Shown here one piece after another: positions 14,268 through 20,480 of a DNA stretch of 21,897 nucleotides. Source of the stretch: DASVEG01 sp036380695 (lineage in GTDB: Bacteria > Actinomycetota > Acidimicrobiia > Acidimicrobiales > CADCTF01); the NCBI GenBank assembly GCA_036380695.1, contig DASVEG010000061.1:1-21897 (forward strand). Direction: 5' to 3'. Under the pieces are notes generated by a model that worked only from the letters and a program-made list of their open reading frames with translations, was not told the origin of the DNA and made no database searches. A program made the translations under genes and the position numbers. How positions within the stretch are numbered: position 1 is the stretch's first letter; every line of letters begins with the position of its first letter.

Positions 14268-14762
14268 TCAGTCGACGGCGGGCGGCACGTGGCCGAGGAG
14301 GCGCTCGCGGACGGGGTGCCCCTCCTCGAACTCGAGCTCCTTGTACAGGTTCACGATCGTGCCCTCGCACGGCTCCGACACGAACGACACGCGGTCGACG
14401 AGCGCGTTCATGAGGTCGATGCCGCGCCCGGCTTCGGCGGTGAGGTCGACCGTGCCCTGGGTGTCGTCGACGTCGAAGCCCGCGCCTTCGTCGCGCACGC
14501 GAATCGTGCAGCGAGCCTCGTCGAGCTTGAGATCGACCTGGTAGTCGTGGCTGCCGCCGGAATGGTCGATGACGTTCGTGCACGCCTCGGTGAGCGCGAG
14601 AAGGATGTCCGACTTGCACTGGCTCGCGACGCCCAGCTCTTGGAGCGCGTGGCGGCACAGGTGGCGTACGACAGGGACGGTGAGCTCGTCCCTTGGCAGC
14701 GACAGCGTGACGTTCACCTCTAGCGGCACGGCGGGTTCGTTCCCTTCACGCCGATAGGTCAA
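14268..14762 (-). CDS. RsbW-like ATP-binding protein (anti-sigma factor type)
   Basis: A protein of up to 164 aa with a GHKL ATPase domain like RsbW/SpoIIAB. The N box is DILLALTEACTNVIDHS with Glu59 and Asn63. The G1 region is VRDEGAGFD, and the G2 region is EAGRGIDLMNALVD. Such proteins bind sigma factors or phosphorylate an anti-anti-sigma factor; HATPase_c_2 proteins of this kind are common in actinobacteria. No sigma factor or antagonist is adjacent. The frame opens at TTG 14762, with GAGG three bases before it; GTG 14729 is a good alternative and would remove 11 non-conserved residues. It is transcribed away from the tRNA gene. Confidence 0.85.
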   Translation of the reverse strand: MTYRREGNEPAVPLEVNVTLSLPRDELTVPVVRHLCRHALQELGVASQCKSDILLALTEACTNVIDHSGGSHDYQVDLKLDEARCTIRVRDEGAGFDVDDTQGTVDLTAEAGRGIDLMNALVDRVSFVSEPCEGTIVNLYKELEFEEGHPVRERLLGHVPPAVD

Positions 14763-14787
14763 GCCTCGTCGCTACGATGCGTGCGTC

Positions 14788-14861
14788 GCTCCCGTAGCCC
14801 AACCGGCAGAGGCACGGGCCTCAAAATCCCGCGAGTGTGGGTTCGAATCCCACCGGGAGCA
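14788..14861 (+). tRNA. tRNA-Leu(CAA)-like gene with a short variable arm
   Basis: GCTCCCG (14788-14794) pairs with CGGGAGC (14854-14860); discriminator A14861; CCA is not encoded. The D arm is GCC/GGC with a GGCAGA loop as in Leu and Ser tRNAs. The anticodon stem is CGGG/CCCG with a C.T mismatch closing the loop CTCAAAA, giving anticodon CAA (14822-14824). The T arm is GTGGG-TTCGAAT-CCCAC. Only 5 nt (CGAGT) lie in the variable region, whereas bacterial tRNA-Leu has a long variable arm. It could be a deviant or degraded tRNA-Leu. An IS3 element begins 11 bp downstream. Confidence 0.75.
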
Positions 14862-14872
14862 CCGCAAGTCCT

Positions 14873-14891
14873 TGACCCCATTCGGTGGACC
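14873..14891 (+). repeat. Terminal inverted repeat of the IS (orfB end)
   Basis: TGACCCCATTCGGTGGACC. Compared with the other end it matches 13 of 19 positions: TGA, CCC and the inner GTGGACC are shared. Confidence 0.8.
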
Positions 14892-14896
14892 AGGCG

Positions 14897-15778
14897 TTAT
14901 GACAGCGTGGCCATCGGTTGGGGTGAATGTAGGGCCTCGAACTCGTCGGGTGTCAGGTAGCCCAGGGCGCTGTGACGCCGGGACGAGTTGTAGAAGTGCT
15001 CGATGTAGTCGGCGATGGCGACGGCGAGCTCGATGTGGGTTCGCCAGCGCTGCCGGTTGAGGAGCTCGATCTGCATGGAGCCCCAGAACGACTCTATGGG
15101 CGCGTTGTCGTAGCAGTCGCCGACGGTGCCCATCGAGGAGATGAGACCGAGGCGGCGGACGTGTTCGGTGAAGGCCCACGAGGTGAACTGGCTGCCGTGG
15201 TCGGAGTGTACGACCGTTGGCGTGGACGTCGACCTGGATCTCGAGGCCTTGGCGAGGGCGTCGTTGACCATCGCCGCCTCGCACCGCCGGTCGATCGCCC
15301 AGCCGACGACCTTCCGTGAGCACATGTCCAACACGACGCAGCAGTAGAGCTTGCCTTCGGCGGTCGGGTGTTCGGTGATGTCGGTGAGCCACAGCTCGTT
15401 CGGCGCCGAGGCTTCGAAGCGCCGCTCGACGAGGTCTTCGCAGGTGGGCGCGTTCTTCAGGTTCTTCACCCCCTTGCGCGGTCCCGGCAGGCCTTTGAGG
15501 CCGAGCTGGCGCATGATCTTCCACACCAGCTTCTTGTTGACGATGAGGCCCTGTTCGATCTCGAGCGCGGCCCGGACGCGCAACATGCCGTACGTGCCCC
15601 GCGAACGCGCGTGGATGTCGGCGATGGCGTCGGCCAGCAGGAGCCGGCGGATCTCGCCGTCGGTGGGCCGATGGTGCTTGATCTTGTAATACGTCGACCG
15701 GCTCAGCCCAACCGTCTGGCACGCCAGCCTCTCGGAGTAGCCCAGGCGGTTCAGCCCTCGAACGACCTGGTACTTCCT
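14897..15778 (-). CDS. IS3-family transposase OrfB (rve integrase catalytic domain), expressed by -1 frameshift
   Basis: The frame is open for 293 codons from the slippery site to TAA at 14899-14897. An early ATG is missing; the first is at 15586, inside the conserved HTH_21 region, so the protein is probably made only as an OrfA-OrfB fusion of about 388 aa. The N-terminal part has the HTH_21-type stretch (HARSRGTYGMLRVRAAL). The catalytic triad is seen in LWLTDITEHPT (first Asp), VVHSDHGSQFTS (second Asp) and NAPIESFWGSM (Glu), with 35 residues between the last two. The C-terminus has YNSSRRHSALGYLTPDEFE. All key residues are intact, so the enzyme is likely functional in cut-and-copy transposition. 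Confidence 0.92.
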   Translation of the reverse strand, partial: RKYQVVRGLNRLGYSERLACQTVGLSRSTYYKIKHHRPTDGEIRRLLLADAIADIHARSRGTYGMLRVRAALEIEQGLIVNKKLVWKIMRQLGLKGLPGPRKGVKNLKNAPTCEDLVERRFEASAPNELWLTDITEHPTAEGKLYCCVVLDMCSRKVVGWAIDRRCEAAMVNDALAKASRSRSTSTPTVVHSDHGSQFTSWAFTEHVRRLGLISSMGTVGDCYDNAPIESFWGSMQIELLNRQRWRTHIELAVAIADYIEHFYNSSRRHSALGYLTPDEFEALHSPQPMATLS

Positions 15779-16062
15779 TTTGGGCTGACGTCGTCGCCCT
15801 CCGCGAACAGCGCGCTCGCCGCCTTCACCAGCTCCAGCTCGGCCTCGAGCTCTTTGACTCTCCGTCTCGCGGCGAGCAACGGATCGGCCTCGTAGCTCTT
15901 CGCACCCGGCCGACGGCCAGCATCGATCAGCGCCTGGCGTCGCCAGCGATACAGCGTGTGGTCGCTGACCCCCAGCTCAACGACGAGGTCCTTGACCGCC
16001 TCGCCGGCGAGCATCCGCTCACACGCCCTCCGCCGAAGCTCCGCGGGATAGTGCCTTGGCAT
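15751..16062 (-). CDS. IS3-family transposase OrfA (DNA-binding subunit)
   Basis: A 103-aa protein from ATG 16062. Residues about 5-45 form the helix-turn-helix of the Transposase_8/IS3 OrfA type (YPAELRRRACERMLAGE, DLVVELGVSDHTLYRWRRQ). Residues about 60-88 are a leucine-zipper-like coil (LLAARRRVKELEAELELVKAA) used for multimerisation. The last codons contain the slippery sequence where part of the ribosomes shift into orfB; the unshifted product ends at TGA 15753-15751. OrfA alone often limits transposition by competing for the IS ends. It is the upstream partner of orfB in the same element. Confidence 0.92.
   Translation of the reverse strand: MPRHYPAELRRRACERMLAGEAVKDLVVELGVSDHTLYRWRRQALIDAGRRPGAKSYEADPLLAARRRVKELEAELELVKAASALFAEGDDVSPKGSTRSFEG
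15778..15784 (-). other. Programmed -1 ribosomal frameshift site
   Basis: The minus strand reads CCCAAAA, phased as C CCA AAA in the orfA frame, a standard X XXY YYZ heptamer. Slipping back one base enters the orfB frame exactly (next codon AGG, then AAG TAC CAG). CCAGG and CCTGG downstream could form a stimulatory hairpin starting about 7 nt after the heptamer. Confidence 0.8.
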
Positions 16063-16102
16063 TCGTGGCTCCTGTCGAACAGGGCCAAGTTGTCACGACA
16101 AC

Positions 16103-16121
16103 GGTCCACTTTTCGGGATCA
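16103..16121 (-). repeat. Terminal inverted repeat of the IS (orfA end)
   Basis: GGTCCACTTTTCGGGATCA on the plus strand; its reverse complement begins TGATCCC and ends GTGGACC, partner of the repeat at 14873-14891. Confidence 0.8.
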
Positions 16122-16131
16122 AGGTCAGCAC

Positions 16132-16137
16132 TAGCGT
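16132..16137 (+). promoter_or_regulatory. Possible -10 element just outside the IS
   Basis: TAGCGT lies 7 nt before ATG 16145, with no Shine-Dalgarno. The IS right end is only 10 bp upstream, so any -35 would fall within the IS and the insertion may have changed this promoter. Confidence 0.35.
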
Positions 16138-16144
16138 CCCCGCG

Positions 16145-16303
16145 ATGCCGATCCGTCGACGTCGCCGCCGCGAAGCTGTAGGCGGCCGCAAGCGCCGCCG
16201 CACGTTCCGCCGCCTCCTCTTCCTGGGTGGCATCGGTGCCGCGGTGGCGTCGTACCGCCAACGCAAGCTCGAGGAGAACCGCCGGCGGTTCAACCTGCCG
16301 TGA
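16145..16303 (+). CDS. Small basic single-span membrane peptide, 52 aa
   Basis: The frame encodes MPIRRRRRREAVGGRKRRRT, then a short hydrophobic segment (RLLFLGGIGAAVASY, about residues 23-38), then RQRKLEENRRRFNLP. The very basic N-terminus, one short helix and a charged C-terminal tail suggest a membrane-associated or nucleic-acid-binding peptide. It is not a known family to me. The stop codon overlaps the next start (GTGA at 16300-16303), so it is translationally coupled to the LOG gene, which supports it as a real gene. It begins 24 bp from the IS end, and the IS may have replaced its upstream region. Confidence 0.65.
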   Translation: MPIRRRRRREAVGGRKRRRTFRRLLFLGGIGAAVASYRQRKLEENRRRFNLP

Positions 16304-16893
16304 CGCCAGCGCTACGGCGCGTGTGCGTGTTCTGCGCGTCGTCGCCCGGCGTCCGTGCCGAGTACCGCGATCTGGCCGCCGAGCTGGGAGCGACGCTCGC
16401 CGAGAGCGCGGTCGAGGTGGTGTACGGCGGAGGGCACGTCGGCCTCATGGGCGTCGTGGCCGATGCCGCGCTGGCCGCAGGTGGGCGCGTGATCGGCGTC
16501 ATCCCGAGAGGATTGTTCGCTCGCGAGATCGCGCACACCGAGGTGACCGAGCTGCACGAGGTCGACTCGATGCACGAGCGCAAGCGGCTCATGTACGACC
16601 TGTCGGACGCGTTCGTCGCGTTGCCCGGCGCCTACGGAACGCTCGACGAGCTGGCCGAGGTGACGACGTGGGCGCAGCTCGGGCTCCACCGCAAGCCCGT
16701 CGCGCTGCTCGACACCGGCGGCTTCTGGGACGGGCTCGTCGTGCAGCTCGACCGGATGGTCGCCGACGGCTACCTCACCCCCACCCGCCGGACCATCGTG
16801 CAGCGCTACGACCGCGTCGACGCGTTGCTCGAAGCCCTCGCCGTGTTCGAGCCACCGCCGCCCGAGGGCGTGATCGACGCCGACGAGCGATAG
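16300..16893 (+). CDS. LOG-family protein (TIGR00730; cytokinin riboside 5'-monophosphate phosphoribohydrolase type)
   Basis: A 197-aa Rossmann-fold protein. It has VCVFCASSPGVRAEY at the N-terminus, VVYGGGHVGLMGVVADAAL (nucleotide site), VIGVIPRGL, the MHERKRLM helix (about 91-98) and the catalytic loop LPGAYGTLDELAEV (about 108-121). Family enzymes release the base from nucleoside 5'-monophosphates, for example cytokinin ribotides or AMP. The usual loop is PGGxGTxxE; here the second Gly is Ala while the catalytic Glu is shifted to DELAE context, so activity should be treated with care. The GTG start overlaps the stop of the 52-aa gene. It ends two bases before the convergent PAS gene. Confidence 0.9.
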   Translation: MTPALRRVCVFCASSPGVRAEYRDLAAELGATLAESAVEVVYGGGHVGLMGVVADAALAAGGRVIGVIPRGLFAREIAHTEVTELHEVDSMHERKRLMYDLSDAFVALPGAYGTLDELAEVTTWAQLGLHRKPVALLDTGGFWDGLVVQLDRMVADGYLTPTRRTIVQRYDRVDALLEALAVFEPPPPEGVIDADER

Positions 16894-16895
16894 AG

Positions 16896-17774
16896 CTAGG
16901 TGTTGGGCCTGCGGTGGTCGTGCGCGGAGGCGGGCTTCGTGCGCACGAGCGAGCCGGGCTCCACACCGCGCTCGCCGAGCAGGTCGCTGATGATCGAGCG
17001 GGCGGCGTCGAGCGTGGCGCGGAGCCCGTCGGCGATGTCGGTGTCGCCGAGCTCGACGCGCAGCAGCGCGGTCACGATCCCCTGCACCACCGTGTCGTTG
17101 ATCTCGAGAGCCTGCGCGCGCGCCGTCTCGGCTTCGCGGAGCCGCGCCGCGAGCTCTTCCATTCGCCGCCGCTCGCTGACGTCGCGCACGAACGCGACGA
17201 CGGACGGTCCGTCGTCGCCTTGGACCGTGCCGAGCGCGACATCGACGGGTAACTCGCCGCCGTCCTTGCACCGCGCGAACAACTCGAGCCCGACGCCCAT
17301 CGATCGAGGCCGCGGGTCGCGCACGAATTGCTCACGGTGTGACTTGTGGTCGTGGTGGAAGCGCTCCGGCAGGAGCGTCTCGACCGGTCGCCCGATGAGC
17401 TCCTCTGGCGTGTAGCCGAACAGGGTTTCGACGTGACGGTTCGCATCGACGATCCGCCCGCTCGGGTCGACGACGAGCAACGCGTCCGGAGTCGCGTCGA
17501 AAATCGTGAGGAGGCGCTCGTTCGATGCACGTGCCGCGGCTGCCTCACCGGTGCGGCGATGCGAAGCGTCGCGCTCGGCGCGCGTTCGAGCCGCGGCGAG
17601 GATGCCCTCCACCTGCTCCGCGAGGTTGCCGTCACCGGCCTCGGTCGCGAGGTCGATCACACGGACGGCCTCGGCCTCGACGTCGGCCAGGTCCGCGGCG
17701 GTGAGCGCGACCACGGCCAGCCTCGCGAGCGCGCGCGACGAGTCGGATGGTGCGTCCCCGTGCGGCTCCGGCAC
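16896..17774 (-). CDS. PAS-domain sensor protein with a degenerate kinase-like dimerisation helix
   Basis: A 292-aa cytoplasmic protein without membrane segments. Residues about 8-80 are an Ala-rich helical region. Residues about 84-200 are a PAS-PAC domain: LLTIFDATPDALLVVDPSGRIVDANRHVETLFGYTPEELIG and the PAC end VVAFVRDVSERRRMEEL. A coiled coil follows (200-225), then ALEINDTVVQGIVTALLRVELGD and LDAARSIISDLL, which resemble HisKA-type helices with Asn-Asp where the phosphorylated His would be. No ATPase domain follows, so it is not a complete kinase. It may work as an input module or bind another regulator. The start is GTG 17774, 78 bp after the peroxiredoxin stop. A hairpin lies in that gap. 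Confidence 0.85.
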   Translation of the reverse strand: MPEPHGDAPSDSSRALARLAVVALTAADLADVEAEAVRVIDLATEAGDGNLAEQVEGILAAARTRAERDASHRRTGEAAAARASNERLLTIFDATPDALLVVDPSGRIVDANRHVETLFGYTPEELIGRPVETLLPERFHHDHKSHREQFVRDPRPRSMGVGLELFARCKDGGELPVDVALGTVQGDDGPSVVAFVRDVSERRRMEELAARLREAETARAQALEINDTVVQGIVTALLRVELGDTDIADGLRATLDAARSIISDLLGERGVEPGSLVRTKPASAHDHRRPNT

Positions 17775-17819
17775 GCCCCAAGTGTGGCGTTTGCACGGTG
17801 CCCCGTGTCGGGGTTCGTC

Positions 17820-17845
17820 ACGTATGGACCGATTGGTCCATGCGT
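17820..17845. terminator. 26-bp palindromic hairpin between peroxiredoxin and PAS genes
   Basis: ACGTATGGACC, loop GATT, GGTCCATGCGT: an 11-bp stem with one T.G wobble. It lies 7 bp past the peroxiredoxin stop and 45 bp before the PAS start. It could end the first transcript or be an operator for the second. No T tract. Confidence 0.5.
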
Positions 17846-17852
17846 GTATCCG

Positions 17853-18320
17853 TCAGGCGGTGCCGAGCGCAGCGAGGAGATTCGTCGGCGTGTCCTTTGG
17901 CGAGATCTTGTACCAGGCGTTCTGCACCTTGCCGCTCGCGTCGATCAGGAATGCGGAGCGGATGATCCCCATGTACTTCTTTCCGTACATCGACCGCTCT
18001 CCCCAAACGCCGTATGCCTCGGCCACCGCGTGATCCTCGTCGGCCAGCAACGGGAAGCCGAGCCCGTACTTGTCGTCGAACTTCTTCTGCTTCGCCGGCT
18101 TGTCGGGGCTGATGCCGACCACCAACGTGCCGTCGATCGACGGCAGGATGTCGCGCAGACCGCACGCCTGCGTGGTGCAGCCGGGCGTGTCGGCCTTCGG
18201 GTAGAAGTAGATTAAGTGCCATACCTTGCCCTGCCTAAGTGACTCGCTCAGCGTGAAGGACTCGCCGTGCTGATCAAGCAGGGTGAAGTCTGGGGCCTTG
18301 TCGCCTGGCTTGAGGGGCAT
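17853..18320 (-). CDS. bcp: Peroxiredoxin of the Bcp/PrxQ type
   Basis: A 155-aa thiol peroxidase that reduces hydrogen peroxide and organic peroxides using thioredoxin-like donors. LKPGDKAPDFTLLDQHGE marks the thioredoxin-fold N-terminus. The peroxidatic site is YFYPKADTPGCTTQACGLRD with Thr45, Cys48 and resolving Cys53 five residues on, the typical atypical 2-Cys PrxQ spacing. VVGISPDKPAKQKKF and FLIDASGKVQNAWYKI complete the fold. ATG 18320 has no Shine-Dalgarno but a TAGCCT hexamer six bases upstream, as expected for a leaderless mRNA. The downstream PAS gene is on the same strand, separated by a hairpin. Confidence 0.95.
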   Translation of the reverse strand: MPLKPGDKAPDFTLLDQHGESFTLSESLRQGKVWHLIYFYPKADTPGCTTQACGLRDILPSIDGTLVVGISPDKPAKQKKFDDKYGLGFPLLADEDHAVAEAYGVWGERSMYGKKYMGIIRSAFLIDASGKVQNAWYKISPKDTPTNLLAALGTA

Positions 18321-18326
18321 GAGGTG

Positions 18327-18332
18327 AGGCTA
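18327..18332 (-). promoter_or_regulatory. -10 element for the peroxiredoxin gene (leaderless)
   Basis: On the minus strand TAGCCT is followed by CACCTC and then ATG 18320, so transcription should start at or beside the start codon. The -35 is not recognisable. Confidence 0.45.
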
Positions 18333-18432
18333 GATGTGCGAGCGTGATGCGACCGCAGTGTGATGGGCCTTGGGAGGCGAGTCCGGCCCGGTTGCCGAGC
18401 GCCGAGGCGCGCTCTCCTGACAGCATCTGTAC

Positions 18433-18579
18433 ATGCCGCGGAGACCAGCGCCGATGTGGACGGCGGGAGCGCCTGTCGTCATAGGTGGCGTGGCGATCGT
18501 GCTCGCCGTCGCCGTAGGCACCATCGCCGCCTTGGTGTGGGTTGTAATAGCTCTTGCCGTACTACTGGCCGCTTGCTGA
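18433..18579 (+). CDS. Small hydrophobic membrane peptide, 48 aa
   Basis: The frame reads MPRRPAPMWTAGAPVVIGG, followed by a long hydrophobic stretch (VAIVLAVAVGTIAALVWVVI and on to the C-terminal ALAVLLAAC). It is an N-in basic head with one long or two short membrane helices. It lies alone between the divergent peroxiredoxin gene and a non-coding region. No Shine-Dalgarno and no clear promoter precede it. The only support is the physically sensible composition, so it may be spurious; many actinobacterial small membrane proteins look like this. Confidence 0.4.
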   Translation: MPRRPAPMWTAGAPVVIGGVAIVLAVAVGTIAALVWVVIALAVLLAAC

Positions 18580-18656
18580 CGACCACCCGGCGCTAGGAGT
18601 CGGTGGACGAGGGCTGGCGGAGGCTCCTCCTGGTGTCGCGGACCCGCCGCGCCGGT

Positions 18657-18842
18657 TCATTCGATCGAACCTCCGGCAACGACGATCTCGGTCTGGTGGA
18701 CGTCTTCGTTCTTTAGCTCGCCCCATACCGCGCGTCGTCCGTCGTCCGCGGCGAGCCGAGCGCGGACGTCCTCGGCGCCGCAGCATCGCTTGCGATGGTG
18801 CCTCCGATGCGAGCGGGACGCCGAACTCGCAGGGACCCGCAC
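18657..18842 (-). pseudogene. Possible gene remnant in the 358-bp gap 18580-18937
   Basis: The gap from 18580 to 18937 holds no recognisable gene. One minus-strand frame ends with RAVWGELKNEDVHQTEIVVAGGSIE-like sequence, which has a more natural amino acid mix than the Arg-rich shadows around it. It could be the C-terminus of a decayed gene or of a 61-aa protein. There is no Shine-Dalgarno at its ATG (18842) and no known motif. A strong hairpin sits beside it at 18848-18888. Confidence 0.15.
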
Positions 18843-18847
18843 GTGAC

Positions 18848-18888
18848 AGCGATGCCCCGCCGGCGGATGTGACCGGCGGGGCGTCGCT
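18848..18888. terminator. 16-bp GC-rich hairpin downstream of the lipoprotein gene
   Basis: AGCGATGCCCCGCCGG (18848-18863) pairs with CCGGCGGGGCGTCGCT (18873-18888), with one T.G wobble and a 9-nt loop. It lies 49 bp past the stop of the minus-strand lipoprotein gene and would end its transcript. No T tract on the minus strand. Confidence 0.6.
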
Positions 18889-18937
18889 GGGGGTTATGAC
18901 CTTCGTGCTCCTGAAGGGTCTTCGCGTGCGCTTCGGG

Positions 18938-19441
18938 TCACTCGTCGCTCAGGATGGCAACGGGTTCGAGTAGCGGCCTGAGGTGCATCCATAGGGCTTC
19001 GTCGCAGCCGTCGGAGACCACGAGCGTTCGGTCGACCGGAACCCACCCGCCAGAGCTTCCGACCCATGATCGGCCCTTGATCTCGGCACGCCAGCCCATA
19101 TGAGCCACCGTGTCGCTGCAATCTTCGGGGCGCTCGCCGAGTTGGAGGTACCTGACGCTGGCGACCTTGGCAATCGCCGTTCCACACGCTCGCGCTCGCG
19201 CTTCGCCCGCGAGATAGCCAGTGCCACGATTGCCGCCGCCGCATTTCAGTGTCGCCGACCGCTGCACGCCGTCGGGGTCGGTCACGGTGATCTCGTACTC
19301 GCCAAGGACGCCGTGCCTGTCTTCAGTGGTGGTTGTCGTCGCCGGCACCGCGTCGGTTCCGCGCTTGTTGTCGCTGCACGCGACGCCAAGTGCCGACGCG
19401 GCGACAGCCAGCGCGATGAGCAGTCCGAAGCGGACATTCAC
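18938..19441 (-). CDS. Lipoprotein with a subtilisin-inhibitor-like cysteine pattern
   Basis: A 167-aa exported protein. The signal peptide (about 1-21, FGLLIALAVAASALGVA) ends at Cys22, a plausible but not ideal lipobox (LGVAC). A Thr-rich linker (TTTTTE) follows. The folded part has four cysteines (67, 86, 108, 146): ATLKCGGG, ARACGTAIAKV, ERPEDCSDT and VVSDGCDE. The order and the strands between them (DPDGVQRSATLKC, WRAEIKGRSWVG) recall Streptomyces subtilisin-inhibitor (SSI) proteins, but the match is by eye and the reactive-site loop is not clear. GTG 19441 is 9 nt after the upstream stop; TAGGCT, which starts with that stop codon, sits six bases before it. It is likely in an operon with the upstream secreted protein. 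Confidence 0.7.
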   Translation of the reverse strand: MNVRFGLLIALAVAASALGVACSDNKRGTDAVPATTTTTEDRHGVLGEYEITVTDPDGVQRSATLKCGGGNRGTGYLAGEARARACGTAIAKVASVRYLQLGERPEDCSDTVAHMGWRAEIKGRSWVGSSGGWVPVDRTLVVSDGCDEALWMHLRPLLEPVAILSDE

Positions 19442-19450
19442 TCGAAAAGC

Positions 19451-20476
19451 CTACGGGAGCAACTTGATGCCGGGGAAGCTGTTGCACTCATCGCAAACCG
19501 GCTCTGCCCTCGCGAAGAGGTGGAACGTGTACCCGGACGTTCCCGTGCCGTTCGGTCGCTTCATGATCTCGAGGAGCTCGGACGCCCGCTGCTCGCCGAC
19601 GTCGTACACGGAGCCGCGCCAGTCGACCCCGTAAAGCTGTCGGTCCTGAGCCAGGGTGACGTAGATCTCCGTGGGGCAAATCTGGTGCTCCAGTTTGAGC
19701 TCGACACCGTGGCCGCCGAGTTGAATCCCAGCGGAGGTGCACGAGCCGATCGGACGGCCGGTTAGCGGGTTGAGCTTGACGATTCCGCCGTTCGCGTAGC
19801 TGTGGGCGACCGTCACAGTTCTGAGCCTTCGCGCCTCATGCGTCGTGGACCATCCGAGGCCCCAGGTCTCGGCGCCGATGTAGCGGTGGGTGTCTGTCTC
19901 GTCGCCCCACTTGCGAGCGAAGCAGCCCGTCGCTTCGATCGTTCCGGTCTTCCTTTCGGCACAGTCATCGTGGAAGGCGGTGCTGTCGAGATCGGTCGGG
20001 TCCGACGACGATGATGCTGCAACGCGCGAGGGCTCGACGAGGTCGATCGCTCGCAGCGGTGAGACGCCCGACGACACCAGGTCCAGCAGCTCTAGCTGAA
20101 CCTGCTCGGTCCAGCCGCTGTTGCGGAGCTGAGCGATCGCTGCTCGTGCTTCTTGGTCCGTGATGGGCTCAGGTGGACGGATGGCGAGCGCATTGACGGG
20201 GCCGTCGGCAATCGCGATCTCCTCGGTCGTGATGACGGTCCCGGGCTTCACGACTGCCCACCCAATGCCCTCAGCGTCGGCAAAGTGGGTCAAGACCTTG
20301 CCACCTCGCAGCTCGTATGTCGCGAGGATCGTGGTCGATCCGACCCCGGCGACTGCCTGTGCGGGCGACGCGATCGCGGGCGACATCGCCGGTGTCGCCG
20401 CTGTGGTTAGCGGTGCGAGCGCGACGATGAGGGCCGCCCGAAGACGCCGCCTCCTGTGTCTGTTGCCTGGTGTCAT
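19451..20476 (-). CDS. Secreted protein of unknown function, 341 aa
   Basis: The N-terminus (MTPGNRHRRRRLRAALIVALAPLTTAATPAM) is a twin-basic or general Sec signal peptide with a likely cut around SPAIASPAQA. The mature protein is mixed alpha/beta in composition. Cysteine pairs occur in DDCAERKTGTIEATGCF, GSCTSAG and HQICPTE, and the C-terminus has PVCDECNSFPG (CxxC). Aromatic-rich segments (AETWGLGWSTTHEARRL) suggest a beta-rich exported domain. I recognise no family. ATG 20476 is preceded by AGAGGAG with proper spacing, one of the few good Shine-Dalgarno sequences here, and that site is buried in a hairpin. It is the first gene of a probable operon with the SSI-like lipoprotein. GC and codon bias are lower than in the left half of the window. 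Confidence 0.7.
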   Translation of the reverse strand: MTPGNRHRRRRLRAALIVALAPLTTAATPAMSPAIASPAQAVAGVGSTTILATYELRGGKVLTHFADAEGIGWAVVKPGTVITTEEIAIADGPVNALAIRPPEPITDQEARAAIAQLRNSGWTEQVQLELLDLVSSGVSPLRAIDLVEPSRVAASSSSDPTDLDSTAFHDDCAERKTGTIEATGCFARKWGDETDTHRYIGAETWGLGWSTTHEARRLRTVTVAHSYANGGIVKLNPLTGRPIGSCTSAGIQLGGHGVELKLEHQICPTEIYVTLAQDRQLYGVDWRGSVYDVGEQRASELLEIMKRPNGTGTSGYTFHLFARAEPVCDECNSFPGIKLLP

Positions 20477-20480
20477 CAAT

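Larger units (their letters stand above)
14873..16121 (-). mobile_element. IS3-family insertion sequence, 1249 bp, apparently intact
   Basis: It is bounded by imperfect inverted repeats with TG...CA ends typical of IS3: TGACCCCATTCGGTGGACC at 14873 and, reading inward from 16121, TGATCCCGAAAAGTGGACC. It contains orfA and orfB in overlapping -1 phase with a CCCAAAA slippery heptamer. The DDE residues are all present. No direct target duplication is visible: the flanks are CCT on the left and AGG on the right, which instead extend the inverted repeat. It lies between the tRNA-Leu-like gene and a 52-aa gene. Confidence 0.92.
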
